The notes beneath the pieces are model-generated. The model had not been told where the DNA came from, ran no database searches, and was given only the letters and a program-made list of their open reading frames with translations. 17,776 bases of DNA, taken from contig CAKTYF010000035.1 in the NCBI GenBank assembly GCA_934631995.1, positions 1 through 17,776 on the forward strand, given 5' to 3'. This document shows positions 6,760-15,393 of the stretch, in pieces (position 1 is the first letter of the stretch; each line of letters starts with the position of its first letter). The DNA comes from an uncultured Eggerthellaceae bacterium (GTDB lineage Bacteria; Actinomycetota; Coriobacteriia; Coriobacteriales; Eggerthellaceae). A program made the position numbers and the translations under genes.

Positions 6760-8337
6760 TTACTCAGAAAGTTTCTTCACAAGAAGCTCGTTGAGCAGCT
6801 TCGGGTTGCCTTGACCCTTCATCTGCTTCATGCACTGACCCACGAAAAAGCCGATAACTTTCGTGTTGCCGCTCTTGTATTTCTCAACTTGACCAGGATT
6901 TTCAGCGATAACGACATCAACCACAGCTTCAAGGGCGCCCGTGTCGGAGACCTGCTTCATGCCGCGCTCGTCAATAATAACGCCGGGGTCTTTGTCTTCC
7001 TCGATGATGGCAACCAGCACCTCTTTGCCCTGCTTTGAGGAAATCTCGTCGGCCGCCACGGCCTCAACCAGACTGGTCAAACGCTGCGACGTAAGCGGGC
7101 TTTGCTCAATGTCGAATTCCGCATGAGCGTTCATGTACGCCGCCGCCTCGTTCGTGAGCATGTTCGCAACCGGCTTTGCCAGCGCCTGCGCACGCTCGCC
7201 TGCGCACGTCATGGTCTGCTCAAACAGCGCCGCCAGCGCCGCATTCTCCACCATGGTGCGTGTATCGTATGCCGAAAGTCCAAAGCTTTCCTGGAAGCGC
7301 GCAACCTTCTGATCAGGCAATTCGGGAAGCTTCGCACGAACAGCATTGATCCATTCGTCTGTCAAATCATACGGCGCCAAGTCGGGATCGGGGAACAAGC
7401 GATAGTCATCAGCCGTTTCCTTCACGCGCATGACAATCGTGCGCTTTGCCGACGGATCCCAATGGCGCGTTTCCTGGCGGATGAAGCCGCCCTCTTCAAG
7501 CACTTGCGCCTGACGGCAAATCTCGTATGCCAGACCATCGTGCAAGTTCTTGAAGCTGTTCATGTTCTTCAGTTCGGTCTTTGTGCCGAACTCCGTTGCC
7601 CCGCGGCGACGCAGCGAAACGTTGCCGTCGCAGCGCATGCTGCCCTCTTCCATGGAGCAGTCGGAAATGCCCAGCGCAAGGTAGATCTGACGCAGCTTCT
7701 GCATGAACAGACGCGCCTCTTCCGGCGTGCGCAACTCGGGCTCAGTCACCAGCTCGATAAGCGGCGTGCCCGCGCGGTTGTAATCAACCAGGGAATGCGT
7801 TGCACCGGCAATGCGACCTTCGCCGCCACCAATGTGGACCATCTTGCCCGCGTCTTCTTCCATGTGGATACGCGTGATGCCCACATGCGCCACGTAACCG
7901 TCTTCGGTCTTCGTGATGTTTCCGCGCGACTCACCCACAGCAAGTCCCGCCAGGTCAGCGCGCTCTTTTACAGCAGGACCATCCACGGCTAAATCCAAGT
8001 GGCCGCGCATGCAGAAGGCCACGGGGCCCTGCGTTGTTTGGAAGTTTTTCGCCATGTCGGGATACATGTAGTTCTTGCGATAGAACATGGAATGCTTCTC
8101 AATGTCGCAGTTCGTTGCCAGACCAGCCAGAACAATGCTCTCAATAGCAGCTTTGTTCGGCACAGGCAAAGCACCCGGCAAACCCAGGCAAACGGGGCAC
8201 GTATGCGTATTCGGCTCGGCACCAAACTCCAGCTTGCAGCCGCAGAACATCTTGGTGGTCAGCGTAGTCAGCTCCGCATGAATTTCCAAGCCAATAACGG
8301 CTTCCCAGTCCTGCAGGACTTCTTCGAGCTTCTTCAT
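6760..8337 (-). CDS. gatB: Asp/Glu-tRNA(Asn/Gln) amidotransferase subunit B
   Basis: The tRNA-binding and kinase-like subunit of GatCAB, which activates Glu-tRNA(Gln) or Asp-tRNA(Asn) with ATP before amidation. The protein has 525 residues, slightly longer than the usual 475-500. It begins with WEAVIGLEIHAEL, followed by a four-Cys zinc site (Cys32, Cys34, Cys47, Cys50, the last two in CPVCLGLPGALPVPN), then KNYMYPDMAKNFQTTQ, EDAGKMVH, DYNRAGTPLIELVTEPE and DGNVSLRRRG. The C-terminal YqeY-like tail ends GFFVGQCMKQMKGQGNPKLLNELL. The ATG at 8337 follows the gatA TAA with no gap, and a G-rich ribosome site lies inside the end of gatA, so translation is likely coupled. The operon terminator follows. 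Confidence 0.97.
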   Translation of the reverse strand: MKKLEEVLQDWEAVIGLEIHAELTTLTTKMFCGCKLEFGAEPNTHTCPVCLGLPGALPVPNKAAIESIVLAGLATNCDIEKHSMFYRKNYMYPDMAKNFQTTQGPVAFCMRGHLDLAVDGPAVKERADLAGLAVGESRGNITKTEDGYVAHVGITRIHMEEDAGKMVHIGGGEGRIAGATHSLVDYNRAGTPLIELVTEPELRTPEEARLFMQKLRQIYLALGISDCSMEEGSMRCDGNVSLRRRGATEFGTKTELKNMNSFKNLHDGLAYEICRQAQVLEEGGFIRQETRHWDPSAKRTIVMRVKETADDYRLFPDPDLAPYDLTDEWINAVRAKLPELPDQKVARFQESFGLSAYDTRTMVENAALAALFEQTMTCAGERAQALAKPVANMLTNEAAAYMNAHAEFDIEQSPLTSQRLTSLVEAVAADEISSKQGKEVLVAIIEEDKDPGVIIDERGMKQVSDTGALEAVVDVVIAENPGQVEKYKSGNTKVIGFFVGQCMKQMKGQGNPKLLNELLVKKLSE

Positions 8338-9837
8338 TTAGCATGCACCCCCTTTCAGGGCATCATCGGCAAAGGCAGGCGCCACCGGAGCGCTTCCGTA
8401 CATGCGCTCAAGCGCAGCGGCAACGCGAATCATGTTCTCGTCCTTGAAAGCCGGCGCGATAATCTGCGCGCCCACGGGCAACTGGGATTGCGCACCCAAG
8501 CCAATGGGCATGTTCATGCCGCCATTGCCCGCAATGTTGATAGAGATGGTATACATATCGGAAAGGTACATGGTCGTTGGATCGGAAATCTCGCCGAACT
8601 TGAACGCCGTGCTGGGAGCCGCCGGCGCAACAATGCAATCGACCTGCTCAAACGCTTTCTGGTAATCCTGCGTGATAAGCGTGCGCACCTGCTGCGCGGG
8701 ATAATAGTATTTGTCGTACACGCCCGAGGAAAGCAGGTAGCTTCCCAGCATAATGCGGCGACGCGCCTCGGCGCCAAAGCCCGCAGAACGGCTTGCTTCA
8801 TACTGTCCGCCCAAATCATGATGACCCGGGTCGCAGTAACCGTAGCGCACGGAATCGAAGCGCGCCAAGTTGCTGAAAGCCTCGCACGGGGCAATCACGT
8901 AATACGCAGAAATCGCGGCATGCACGTTCGGCAGCACAATCTCAACCAGCTGCGCGCCCGCCTGCTCAAGTTTGCAAAGCGCTTCCTGGACTTTCTCTTT
9001 GACTTCAGCCGAAAGACCAGCGGCTTCCATGAATTCAGGCACCACGCCAATCTTCATGCCGGCAACATCCTGGTCAAGCACGGCCGTGAAATCGGTTTCC
9101 ACCGCTTGACTCGTGCAATCCAAAACATCGCGTCCCACCAGGGCATTCAGACTCAACGCAGCATCGCGCACGGTACGGGTAAGCGGGCCCACCTGGTCAA
9201 GCGAGCTACCGAACGCCACCACGCCGTAGCGGGAAACCATGCCATACGTGGGTTTGACCGCCACCACGCCGCAGAAGCTGCCCGGCTGACGGATAGAGCC
9301 GCCCGTGTCGGAGCCAAGCGTCATGGTGCACGTACCAGAAGCAACCGCCGCCGCGGAACCACCGGAAGAGCCGCCGGGAACGCGACCAAGATCCCACGGG
9401 TTGCACGTATGACCGAATGCGGAAGTCTCCGTGGAAGAACCGAACGCAAACTCGTCCATGTTCAGCTTGCCCAGGGGAATGCCGCCCTGGTCGATAATGC
9501 GCGCAACGCACGTAGCCGTGTACGGCGAAACGTAATTTTCCAGCATGCGGCTTGCGCACGTAGTATGCGTGCCAATCAAGTTCATGTTGTCCTTGAACGC
9601 CACCGGCACGCCCGCCAGCAAGCCGGCACGCGACAAATCGCCTTCCGCAATTGCAGCATCCACGCGATCAGCCGCGGCAAATGCCAGGTCGGGACATGTT
9701 TCCAGGAAAGCGTGGATTTGCTGGTCAACAGTGCTCACACGCTCCAGGGCATTTTCCGCCACTTCGCGCGCCGTGAACTCTTTAGCACGAAGGCCCGCCT
9801 GAATCGAGGCGATGTCCATCAAAGCGAAATCGGTCAT
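8338..9837 (-). CDS. gatA: Asp/Glu-tRNA(Asn/Gln) amidotransferase subunit A
   Basis: Amidase-signature subunit that hydrolyses glutamine and passes ammonia to GatB. The protein is 499 residues long, against about 485 usual. The Ser-cisSer-Lys triad is complete: Lys82 in AFKDNMNLIGTHTTCAS, Ser157 in VPGGSSGGSAAAVASGT, and the nucleophile Ser181 in GSDTGGSIRQPGSF. KPTYGMVSRYGVVAFGSSLDQVGP follows as in the family. I chose the ATG at 9837, which shares one base with the gatC stop (TAATG) and has GGGGG 9 nt upstream. A TTG two codons earlier is in frame, but its ribosome-site spacing would be only 3 nt. The middle gene of gatC-gatA-gatB. Confidence 0.97.
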   Translation of the reverse strand: MTDFALMDIASIQAGLRAKEFTAREVAENALERVSTVDQQIHAFLETCPDLAFAAADRVDAAIAEGDLSRAGLLAGVPVAFKDNMNLIGTHTTCASRMLENYVSPYTATCVARIIDQGGIPLGKLNMDEFAFGSSTETSAFGHTCNPWDLGRVPGGSSGGSAAAVASGTCTMTLGSDTGGSIRQPGSFCGVVAVKPTYGMVSRYGVVAFGSSLDQVGPLTRTVRDAALSLNALVGRDVLDCTSQAVETDFTAVLDQDVAGMKIGVVPEFMEAAGLSAEVKEKVQEALCKLEQAGAQLVEIVLPNVHAAISAYYVIAPCEAFSNLARFDSVRYGYCDPGHHDLGGQYEASRSAGFGAEARRRIMLGSYLLSSGVYDKYYYPAQQVRTLITQDYQKAFEQVDCIVAPAAPSTAFKFGEISDPTTMYLSDMYTISINIAGNGGMNMPIGLGAQSQLPVGAQIIAPAFKDENMIRVAAALERMYGSAPVAPAFADDALKGGAC

Positions 9838-10148
9838 TAGCAATCGCCCCCTTCGCCCAAAATGGAAGGAATCAGAAAGCAGCCATCCTGGCGTGCCGGC
9901 GCGTTCGACAGCGCAACATCCTGTGTGAAGCTTTCGCCTTCCACGTCTTCGCGCATAACGTTCGACAGGCTTCCAATCGGGTGAAACGTGGGCTCAACGC
10001 CCTGCAGATCGTACTGCATAATGGGCTGCAGCGTATCAATGATGCTGTTCAGATCGACGGTCGAAGAGGCCACTTCCTCTTCCGTCAAGCCAATGCGCGC
10101 GTATTCCGCAATGCGGCGCACATCGCTTTCGGTGACATACTGTTCCAT
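9837..10148 (-). CDS. gatC: Asp/Glu-tRNA(Asn/Gln) amidotransferase subunit C
   Basis: Small subunit that wraps around GatA and stabilises the GatCAB complex. The 103 residues match the usual 95-105. The N-terminal helix region VTESDVRRIAEYARIGLTEEEV and the C-terminal Pro-Thr-Phe-His-Pro then MREDV segments are typical, as is the end ALSNAPARQDGCFLIPSIL. The ATG at 10148 has GAGGAAG about 9 nt upstream. First gene of the operon; its stop overlaps the gatA start by one base. A possible promoter in the 228-bp gap upstream could not be placed. Presence of the operon implies indirect synthesis of Gln-tRNA and/or Asn-tRNA. Confidence 0.96.
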   Translation of the reverse strand: MEQYVTESDVRRIAEYARIGLTEEEVASSTVDLNSIIDTLQPIMQYDLQGVEPTFHPIGSLSNVMREDVEGESFTQDVALSNAPARQDGCFLIPSILGEGGDC

Positions 10149-10186
10149 GAAATCGTTCTTCCTCGCATTCCTACCATGTATCGCTT

Positions 10187-10366
10187 GCGCAGCGCAAACA
10201 AATCTGCCGCGCGCGGAAACAACACGCTCGCCGCCTACTTAGATGCAGGAGCAAGCGAAAGCCTCCACTCGTTCGCACGACGAAAATCGCCCGCACGCGC
10301 ACCGCTCTTTAACGCAACGCAGCGCACCGCCGGATTTCCAGCGATGCGCAGCGCATAAAATCTGCC
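10187..10366. repeat. Pair of direct repeats bounding the gap before gatC
   Basis: GCGCAGCGC followed by A-rich bases and AAATCTGCC occurs at 10187-10208 and again at 10346-10366, differing by a few bases in the middle. The copies lie near both ends of the 228-bp gap between the membrane-protein gene and gatC. I see no gene or clear terminator between them. Confidence 0.4.
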
Positions 10367-10376
10367 ATGCTACAGT

Positions 10377-12269
10377 TTACCCGATAGTCTGCACCACAAA
10401 CGGCGACGACCCTTCCGCATAAGTAAACGTCACAGAATCACCCGCTTCGAACAGAATGATTTCCGGAAGTGCGGCAACTGAGAAATCATACATTGCCTGG
10501 GAGCCGTCAAGCGTGACGTAATAATGCGTGTTGCCGTCGATGACAATCGGCACCATCTTGGCAATGGTTCCGCTGGCCGGCTTGCCCACAATCACTTCCT
10601 GCGAAGACGACACGTCAATGCCGTTCGTTGCCAAAAGCGTCATGTAATTCGCCTGGCAGTCAGCCACCGTGTCGCCAATGGCAACAATCTGGTAGCTCTT
10701 AATGTCAACCATGGCAAACTTCTTTACCAGGCCTTCGCCGTCTTTGAGCGCCATGAAGTATGTCGGCTGATCCGCCACATTAATCAAAATGGGGAAGGTT
10801 GCCGTGTAACGCAAGTTCTGGACCTGGCCTTCCGCCGAACTCATGGCCGACGTTTCCGTTGCGCCCGCCACCGAGTAGAAGTGCGTCTCTTGCGTGCGCT
10901 GGTTGATAAGCACGAAGCCGATGATGGAACTGTCGGAAGTCACCGAAGTCACGCCCGTGTATACCCACACGTCATCGTCTTTCGCCAGGTAGTTGTAACC
11001 CAGCTGAGAAGAGTTGCCCGGCGTGGTTTGCACAACGCCCGACTGACCCAACCAGGAATTGAACCAGCCGTTGTTCAGCGAACCGTACCAGTTGTACTGC
11101 TGGATAAGCAGCTCAGCTGGATATGCGCGGTCAACCCACTGGGGAACTTCATCGATCGAGAGGTCCTGGCACTCGCCCGTTACGGCATCGCACAAGATAA
11201 CACGATGGATGGTGGTGCCGCCAAACAAGCCAATCGTACGGGTCTGAACAGGGCAAATCCACCACGGATGACCGTCCTCGTCAATCTCGAACGACTTCTC
11301 GTCGAACATGTAGAACGGGTATTTCAGCTGCACATAGCGGTCAATGTTGCGCGCCAGCGGTTCGGAAGTGGAGTACTTCACGCCCTCGCCTTCAGGCAGG
11401 CTGACAATCTGCGCGTCCTGCGTGGTCATGTCAACCAGCGCATACGCAGGCAGGCCCTCGGAGCGGTTCGACAGCCACTTGAACAGGTCGGCGTAGCCCA
11501 GCGGGCTCACGCGCACCGGCGTGCCCTTGTAGTTGATCTGGCTGTACAGCGGGTCAATCTCGAACTGGCTTACATACGAAGGAATAGTACCCATTTCCTT
11601 GTTGCCCAAAAGCTCGGCCGTGGAGCGGTCGATAATGGGAATCTCGGAGTAGTTGACTTCCTTGATGTCTTCCGTGAAGTCCTCGTTCTGGATGGTCAGG
11701 ATGCTGGAATACTTCTCCGCGTTGCCCGGGAACAGCGAAAGCGACATCACCGAGCCCAACAGGAACACCACAACCACCGCAACCGGGATAAACGATGCGA
11801 CCTTCAGCGCCTTCGCTTTACCGGGATTACGCTCGACCTTCTTCGTTCCCTTGCTGAAATTGCGGGAACGCACGCGCATGAACGCCCACAAAAACGCCAC
11901 GATGATAAGGACAACAAACCAGGTGTCAATGCTGTGGATGTTGATAGGCGGATGGAACCACCAATACGCCGCCGCCAGCGCCAGAATAGCAACAATTGCA
12001 GCAATTACCAGGCGTTTTTTGCTCCATTCAGCCATGTCTTCAATAAAATGCACCTTCGGCATTGAGCCGCCACCGTTTCCAGACTTGCGCTGCTGTCCGC
12101 CGGCCGCTCCCTCCCCCTTGCTGTCAGAGAAAACGGAGTCCACCTCTTCGGCAATTTCATCTTCGGCGCTTTTCGCGTTCTGGGAGCCGCCGAAACCATC
12201 GACGTTGAACCCAGACCCGCCCAGCGCTGCCATCAAGGCTTCCAGGCCACTTTTAGGTCTTTCCTCCAT
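10377..12269 (-). CDS. Uncharacterised membrane-anchored protein, three TM helices and large C-terminal region
   Basis: I do not recognise a named family. The 630 residues divide into a Gly/Ser/acidic disordered N-terminus (1-70), a Lys-rich turn, three hydrophobic helices (about 86-104, 117-134 and 157-179) with a basic loop at 132-156, and a region of about 450 residues with no further membrane span. The positive-inside rule places the N-terminus and basic loop in the cytoplasm and residues 180-630 outside; this is inference. The large part is rich in beta-type and aromatic segments, such as KYPFYMFDEKSFEIDEDG then PWWICPVQ (about 316-341) and QPTYFMALKDGEGLVKKFAM (501-520), hinting at PepSY-like modules. 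There is no enzyme motif I can name. Cys339, Cys360 and Cys367 could form a disulphide. ATG 12269 has AAAGGA 8 nt upstream. It stands between the acnA terminator and gatC, probably with its own promoter. Confidence 0.85.
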   Translation of the reverse strand: MEERPKSGLEALMAALGGSGFNVDGFGGSQNAKSAEDEIAEEVDSVFSDSKGEGAAGGQQRKSGNGGGSMPKVHFIEDMAEWSKKRLVIAAIVAILALAAAYWWFHPPINIHSIDTWFVVLIIVAFLWAFMRVRSRNFSKGTKKVERNPGKAKALKVASFIPVAVVVVFLLGSVMSLSLFPGNAEKYSSILTIQNEDFTEDIKEVNYSEIPIIDRSTAELLGNKEMGTIPSYVSQFEIDPLYSQINYKGTPVRVSPLGYADLFKWLSNRSEGLPAYALVDMTTQDAQIVSLPEGEGVKYSTSEPLARNIDRYVQLKYPFYMFDEKSFEIDEDGHPWWICPVQTRTIGLFGGTTIHRVILCDAVTGECQDLSIDEVPQWVDRAYPAELLIQQYNWYGSLNNGWFNSWLGQSGVVQTTPGNSSQLGYNYLAKDDDVWVYTGVTSVTSDSSIIGFVLINQRTQETHFYSVAGATETSAMSSAEGQVQNLRYTATFPILINVADQPTYFMALKDGEGLVKKFAMVDIKSYQIVAIGDTVADCQANYMTLLATNGIDVSSSQEVIVGKPASGTIAKMVPIVIDGNTHYYVTLDGSQAMYDFSVAALPEIILFEAGDSVTFTYAEGSSPFVVQTIG

Positions 12270-12325
12270 GAAAGAGTTCCTTTCCTATTTCGTATCGAAT
12301 GCGAAACTACAAGATACCAGTATAC

Positions 12326-12354
12326 CTTATGTGCCATATCATACGGGGTCGCAA
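12326..12354 (-). promoter_or_regulatory. Candidate promoter of the membrane-protein gene
   Basis: On the minus strand TTGCGA (12349-12354) is separated by 17 bp from CATAAG (12326-12331), about 57 nt before the ATG. The same layout, TTGCGC-17-CATAAC, occurs before acnA. An alternative -10 is TATACT at 12319-12324, without a clear -35. The spacer contains an imperfect 13-bp palindrome CCGTATGATATGG. Confidence 0.35.
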
Positions 12355-12369
12355 GGATAATCGTTTCCT

Positions 12370-12525
12370 AGACGAAAAGTGCGGAAGCGTGAAAAGCGCG
12401 CCTTACGAAAGCGGGAAGAACGAAGGAGAAGACGGAAGCGCAGGCGAAGCGGTCCGGGCGCTCTGCAAAAGGGCGAAGCCGTCAGACAGGCGTCACCAGG
12501 CGATCCTCAAAGAACCGAAACGCCC
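12370..12525. other. Gene-free spacer downstream of acnA
   Basis: Part of the 324-bp gap between the membrane-protein gene and acnA. The plus strand is strongly purine-rich, with repeated GAAG, GGCGAAG and GCGAAGC words, and the minus strand correspondingly pyrimidine-rich. Open frames here lack ribosome sites and resemble low-complexity shadow peptides. I see no tRNA, known RNA or mobile element. Confidence 0.5.
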
Positions 12526-12569
12526 AAAAACGCACGAAGGCGAGCGAAGCACTGCCTCGTTCGCCTTCG
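12526..12569 (-). terminator. Terminator hairpin after acnA
   Basis: CGAAGGCGAACGA (12557-12569) pairs with TCGCTCGCCTTCG (12535-12547) on the minus strand: 12 of 13 positions around a 9-nt loop, with one mismatch. The T5 tract starts only 4 nt after the stem (TGCG then TTTTT), which is loose. A short TCTTTT on the plus strand means the hairpin could partly work in both directions. It begins 25 nt past the acnA stop. Confidence 0.65.
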
Positions 12570-12593
12570 TCTTTTGCCATGTTCAGCCGCGCG

Positions 12594-15356
12594 CTACTTT
12601 TGCAGCTCGCGAATAACGTATTGTAAGATGCCGCCATGACGCATGTACGCGCCTTCCATGGGAGTGTCCACGCGCACCAGTGCCGTGAAACGGACTTCTT
12701 CCCCGTTCGCACGAACAGCACGAACGCCCACATGCGCGGGCTGCGGCAAGCCATCAGAAAAATCGATCGGGTCAACGCTAATGCGTTCGGAGCCATCCAG
12801 GCCCAGCGATGCGCAATCCTGTCCCTCCTCGAATTGCAGCGGCACAATGCCCATGCCAATAAGGTTCGAACGATGAATGCGCTCGAAGCTCTTCGCAACC
12901 ACGGCGCCCACGCCTAACAGCAGTGGACCTTTTGCCGCCCAGTCACGCGAAGAGCCGCTGCCATACATCAGGCCGGCGAACACCACGCTCGGGCAATCCT
13001 GCGCAAGATAATCGCGCGATGCATCGAAAATGCTCGTGACGTCGTTTGTGACCCAATCGTGCGTCCAGCCGCCTTTCTTGCCGCTGACCAGCTGGTTTTG
13101 CAATTTCACATTTGCAAACGTGCCACGCATGAGCACTTCGTGATTACCGCGACGCGAGCCGTACGTGTTGAAATCGGCATCCTGCACGCCGTTTTCGCGC
13201 AAATAGCGCGCAGCCGGAGAATCCGCCGCAATAGCACCTGCGGGGGAAATATGGTCGGTAGTAATAAAATCGCCAAGCTTCGCCAGAACGTAAGCGTTCT
13301 GCACGGGACGCGCCGCGCTTGGCTCAAGTTCCATCTCGTCGAAATACGGCGCCTTACGCACATACGTTGAGGCTTGATCCCAAGCAAAAAGACTCGAAGG
13401 CTCCACGCACAAATTGCGCCACGCTTCGCTGCCTTCGTACAGATTCTCGCTGCACGACGCGAACAAATCAACTGCGACCAGCTTCTTTACCAAAGCGGCA
13501 AGCTCATCTGAATCGGGCAGGATATCTTTCAGGAACACATCTTCGCCCGCAGGGGTCTTACCCAACGGCTCGTGCGCCATATCGATATCCATGGTGCCTG
13601 CCAGCGCATAGGCAATTACCAGCGCCGGTGCCGTTAAATAATTCTGCGAAACATCGGGGGAAATACGGCCCTCGAAATTACGGTTACCCGACAAAATGCT
13701 GGCGAATTCAATCTCGGTTGCCCTATCGTGAACGCCCGGCAGAACAGGACCCGAGTTGCCAATACAGCTCATGCAGCCAAAGCCGCAGTTGTAAAATCCC
13801 AGCTGAGCCAAGCCTTCCGTCAAGCCCGCGCGCTTGAGAAGCAGCTGCGTGGCGTGGCTACCCGGAGCAAGGATCGTCTTTACCCACGGCTTGGGCGACA
13901 AGCCCTTCGCAGCGGCATTGCGCGCCACCATGCCCGCCGCCAACATCATAGCGGGGTCAGTTGCCGTGGTACAGCTTGTCACCGCAGCAATAGCCAACGC
14001 ACCATGCGTCAAGCGATGCTTCGTGCCCATCACGTCAACATCAACGTATTTATCCAGGTCAAGCTTACGCTCCTGACATACCGTGCGGAAGCGCTCCTTC
14101 ATGTCGGACAGCAAAATGCGATCGTGCGGACGCGACGGTCCCGCCAGGCAAGGCTCAATAGCAGATAGGTCGATTTCAACAACCTGCGCATACACGCGGT
14201 TCGCATCGCTCGTGTCGCTCGCATCGACTGCTTCCGCCCATGTTCCCTGACGTTTCGCATACGCTTCCACCAAGCGAATCTGCTCAACGCTCCGCCCCGT
14301 CATGCGCAGATACGCAAGCGTCTGCTCGTCCACGGGGAAAAGCGTGCACGTCGAGCCATATTCGGGCGTCATGTTGGAAATGCACGCACGCTGCGTAGCG
14401 CTCAGGCTTGCAACGCCTTCGCCAAAGCACTCAACGAAGCACCCAACAACGTTTTCCGCGCGCAGGACCTGCGCAAACTTCAAAGCCACGTCCATTCCAG
14501 ACACACCTGCAGACAGGCGCCCCACAAGCTTTACGCCCACAACGCGCGGCACCAGCGTGGTGATAGGCTGGCCCAATGCCGCGGCCTCGGCCTCAATGCC
14601 GCCCACGCCCCAGCCCAAAACGCCAATGCCGTTTGCAGTAGGCGTATGGCTATCGGTTCCTACCAACGTATCGAAGTATACGAAAAGCGGTTCGCTTGCT
14701 GCGCCAGCGGCTTCAGCTACGGTCTCGACTGCGGCTCCATCCGCGGCTTTATCTGCCGCTGCGCACGTTTCGCCATCCGCACGGTGTTTCCACGCATCGG
14801 TCATGGCGACTTGCGCGAAGTTCTCGATGTTCAACTGATGGCAAATGCCTACTCCCGGTGGCACAATGCGCACATTTTCGAACGATTTTTGCGCCCATTT
14901 CAGGAACGTATAGCGCTCACCGTTGCGCTGCTGCTCGATTGCTTCGTTTTCGCTTTGGCTCGTAGGGCAGCCAAATGAATCGGCAATGATAGAGTGGTCG
15001 ATAACAAGATCGCAGGGAATCTGCGGATTAATGCGGCTCGAATCGCCGCCCAATCGAGCGCACGCCTCGCGCATCGTGGCGAAGTCAACGAACACGGGCA
15101 CGCCGGTAAAGTCCTGGAACAGCACGCGCGCGGGCATGAACTCAACTTCTTCGCCCGTGCAACCCGCCAGACCAGCTTCAACAATGCGCTGGGCAAGGCA
15201 CGTAGCCTGCTCTTCGTCCTGTACATTGCGTAGGACGTTTTCCACCAGAATCTTCAACGACAAGGGCAAACGCTCGGTGCCCTGAATCGCGTCCACCGGG
15301 TAGAACGTATAGCGCTGCCCCGCAACAGAAAGTTCCTGCTTGAATGATTCAGCCAA
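12594..15356 (-). CDS. acnA: Aconitate hydratase, AcnA/IRP1 type
   Basis: Fe-S enzyme isomerising citrate and isocitrate through cis-aconitate; cytosolic. The 920 residues fit the AcnA/IRP1 class (about 890-930). Cluster ligands are Cys462 in the SCT motif and Cys528 and Cys531 in GFGCMSCIGNSGPV. VGTDSHTPTANGIGVLGWGVGGIEAE (232 onward), MTPEYGSTCTLFPVDEQTL, GSRRGNHEVLMRGTFANV and YGSGSSRDWAAKGP also match, so the swivelling C-terminal domain is complete. The start is TTG at 15356, with AAAGGAG 8 nt upstream and the family N-terminus following; no nearby ATG is in frame. Odd points are SCTTATDP where SCTNTSNP is usual, and an Ala-rich insert of about 30 residues at 190-222. It lies downstream of isocitrate dehydrogenase, its next step in the pathway. 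Confidence 0.95.
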   Translation of the reverse strand: MAESFKQELSVAGQRYTFYPVDAIQGTERLPLSLKILVENVLRNVQDEEQATCLAQRIVEAGLAGCTGEEVEFMPARVLFQDFTGVPVFVDFATMREACARLGGDSSRINPQIPCDLVIDHSIIADSFGCPTSQSENEAIEQQRNGERYTFLKWAQKSFENVRIVPPGVGICHQLNIENFAQVAMTDAWKHRADGETCAAADKAADGAAVETVAEAAGAASEPLFVYFDTLVGTDSHTPTANGIGVLGWGVGGIEAEAAALGQPITTLVPRVVGVKLVGRLSAGVSGMDVALKFAQVLRAENVVGCFVECFGEGVASLSATQRACISNMTPEYGSTCTLFPVDEQTLAYLRMTGRSVEQIRLVEAYAKRQGTWAEAVDASDTSDANRVYAQVVEIDLSAIEPCLAGPSRPHDRILLSDMKERFRTVCQERKLDLDKYVDVDVMGTKHRLTHGALAIAAVTSCTTATDPAMMLAAGMVARNAAAKGLSPKPWVKTILAPGSHATQLLLKRAGLTEGLAQLGFYNCGFGCMSCIGNSGPVLPGVHDRATEIEFASILSGNRNFEGRISPDVSQNYLTAPALVIAYALAGTMDIDMAHEPLGKTPAGEDVFLKDILPDSDELAALVKKLVAVDLFASCSENLYEGSEAWRNLCVEPSSLFAWDQASTYVRKAPYFDEMELEPSAARPVQNAYVLAKLGDFITTDHISPAGAIAADSPAARYLRENGVQDADFNTYGSRRGNHEVLMRGTFANVKLQNQLVSGKKGGWTHDWVTNDVTSIFDASRDYLAQDCPSVVFAGLMYGSGSSRDWAAKGPLLLGVGAVVAKSFERIHRSNLIGMGIVPLQFEEGQDCASLGLDGSERISVDPIDFSDGLPQPAHVGVRAVRANGEEVRFTALVRVDTPMEGAYMRHGGILQYVIRELQK

Positions 15357-15377
15357 TTTCGCTTCTCCTTTATAAGC

Positions 15378-15391
15378 TTACTCATGCGTAA
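15378..15391. promoter_or_regulatory. Palindrome at the likely acnA transcription start
   Basis: TTACTCATGCGTAA is a 14-bp palindrome with one mismatched pair and a CATG centre. It sits 22 nt upstream of the acnA TTG and just downstream of the candidate -10 at 15394-15399, where a repressor would block transcription. The protein that might bind is unknown. Confidence 0.35.
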
Positions 15392-15393
15392 AT

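Noticed and set aside
7999..9840. Plus-strand open frame of 613 codons opposite gatB and gatA
   Set aside because: Mirrors the codon structure of gatA and gatB; the product has no recognisable domain and unusual His/Arg/Asn content.
10524..12065. Plus-strand open frame of 513 codons opposite the membrane-protein gene
   Set aside because: The minus-strand frame has TM helices, a good ribosome site and natural composition; this one is an Arg/His-rich shadow.
12299..12616. Plus-strand frame of 105 codons in the gap after acnA
   Set aside because: Low-complexity Lys/Glu/Arg peptide without ribosome site, running through the acnA terminator hairpin.
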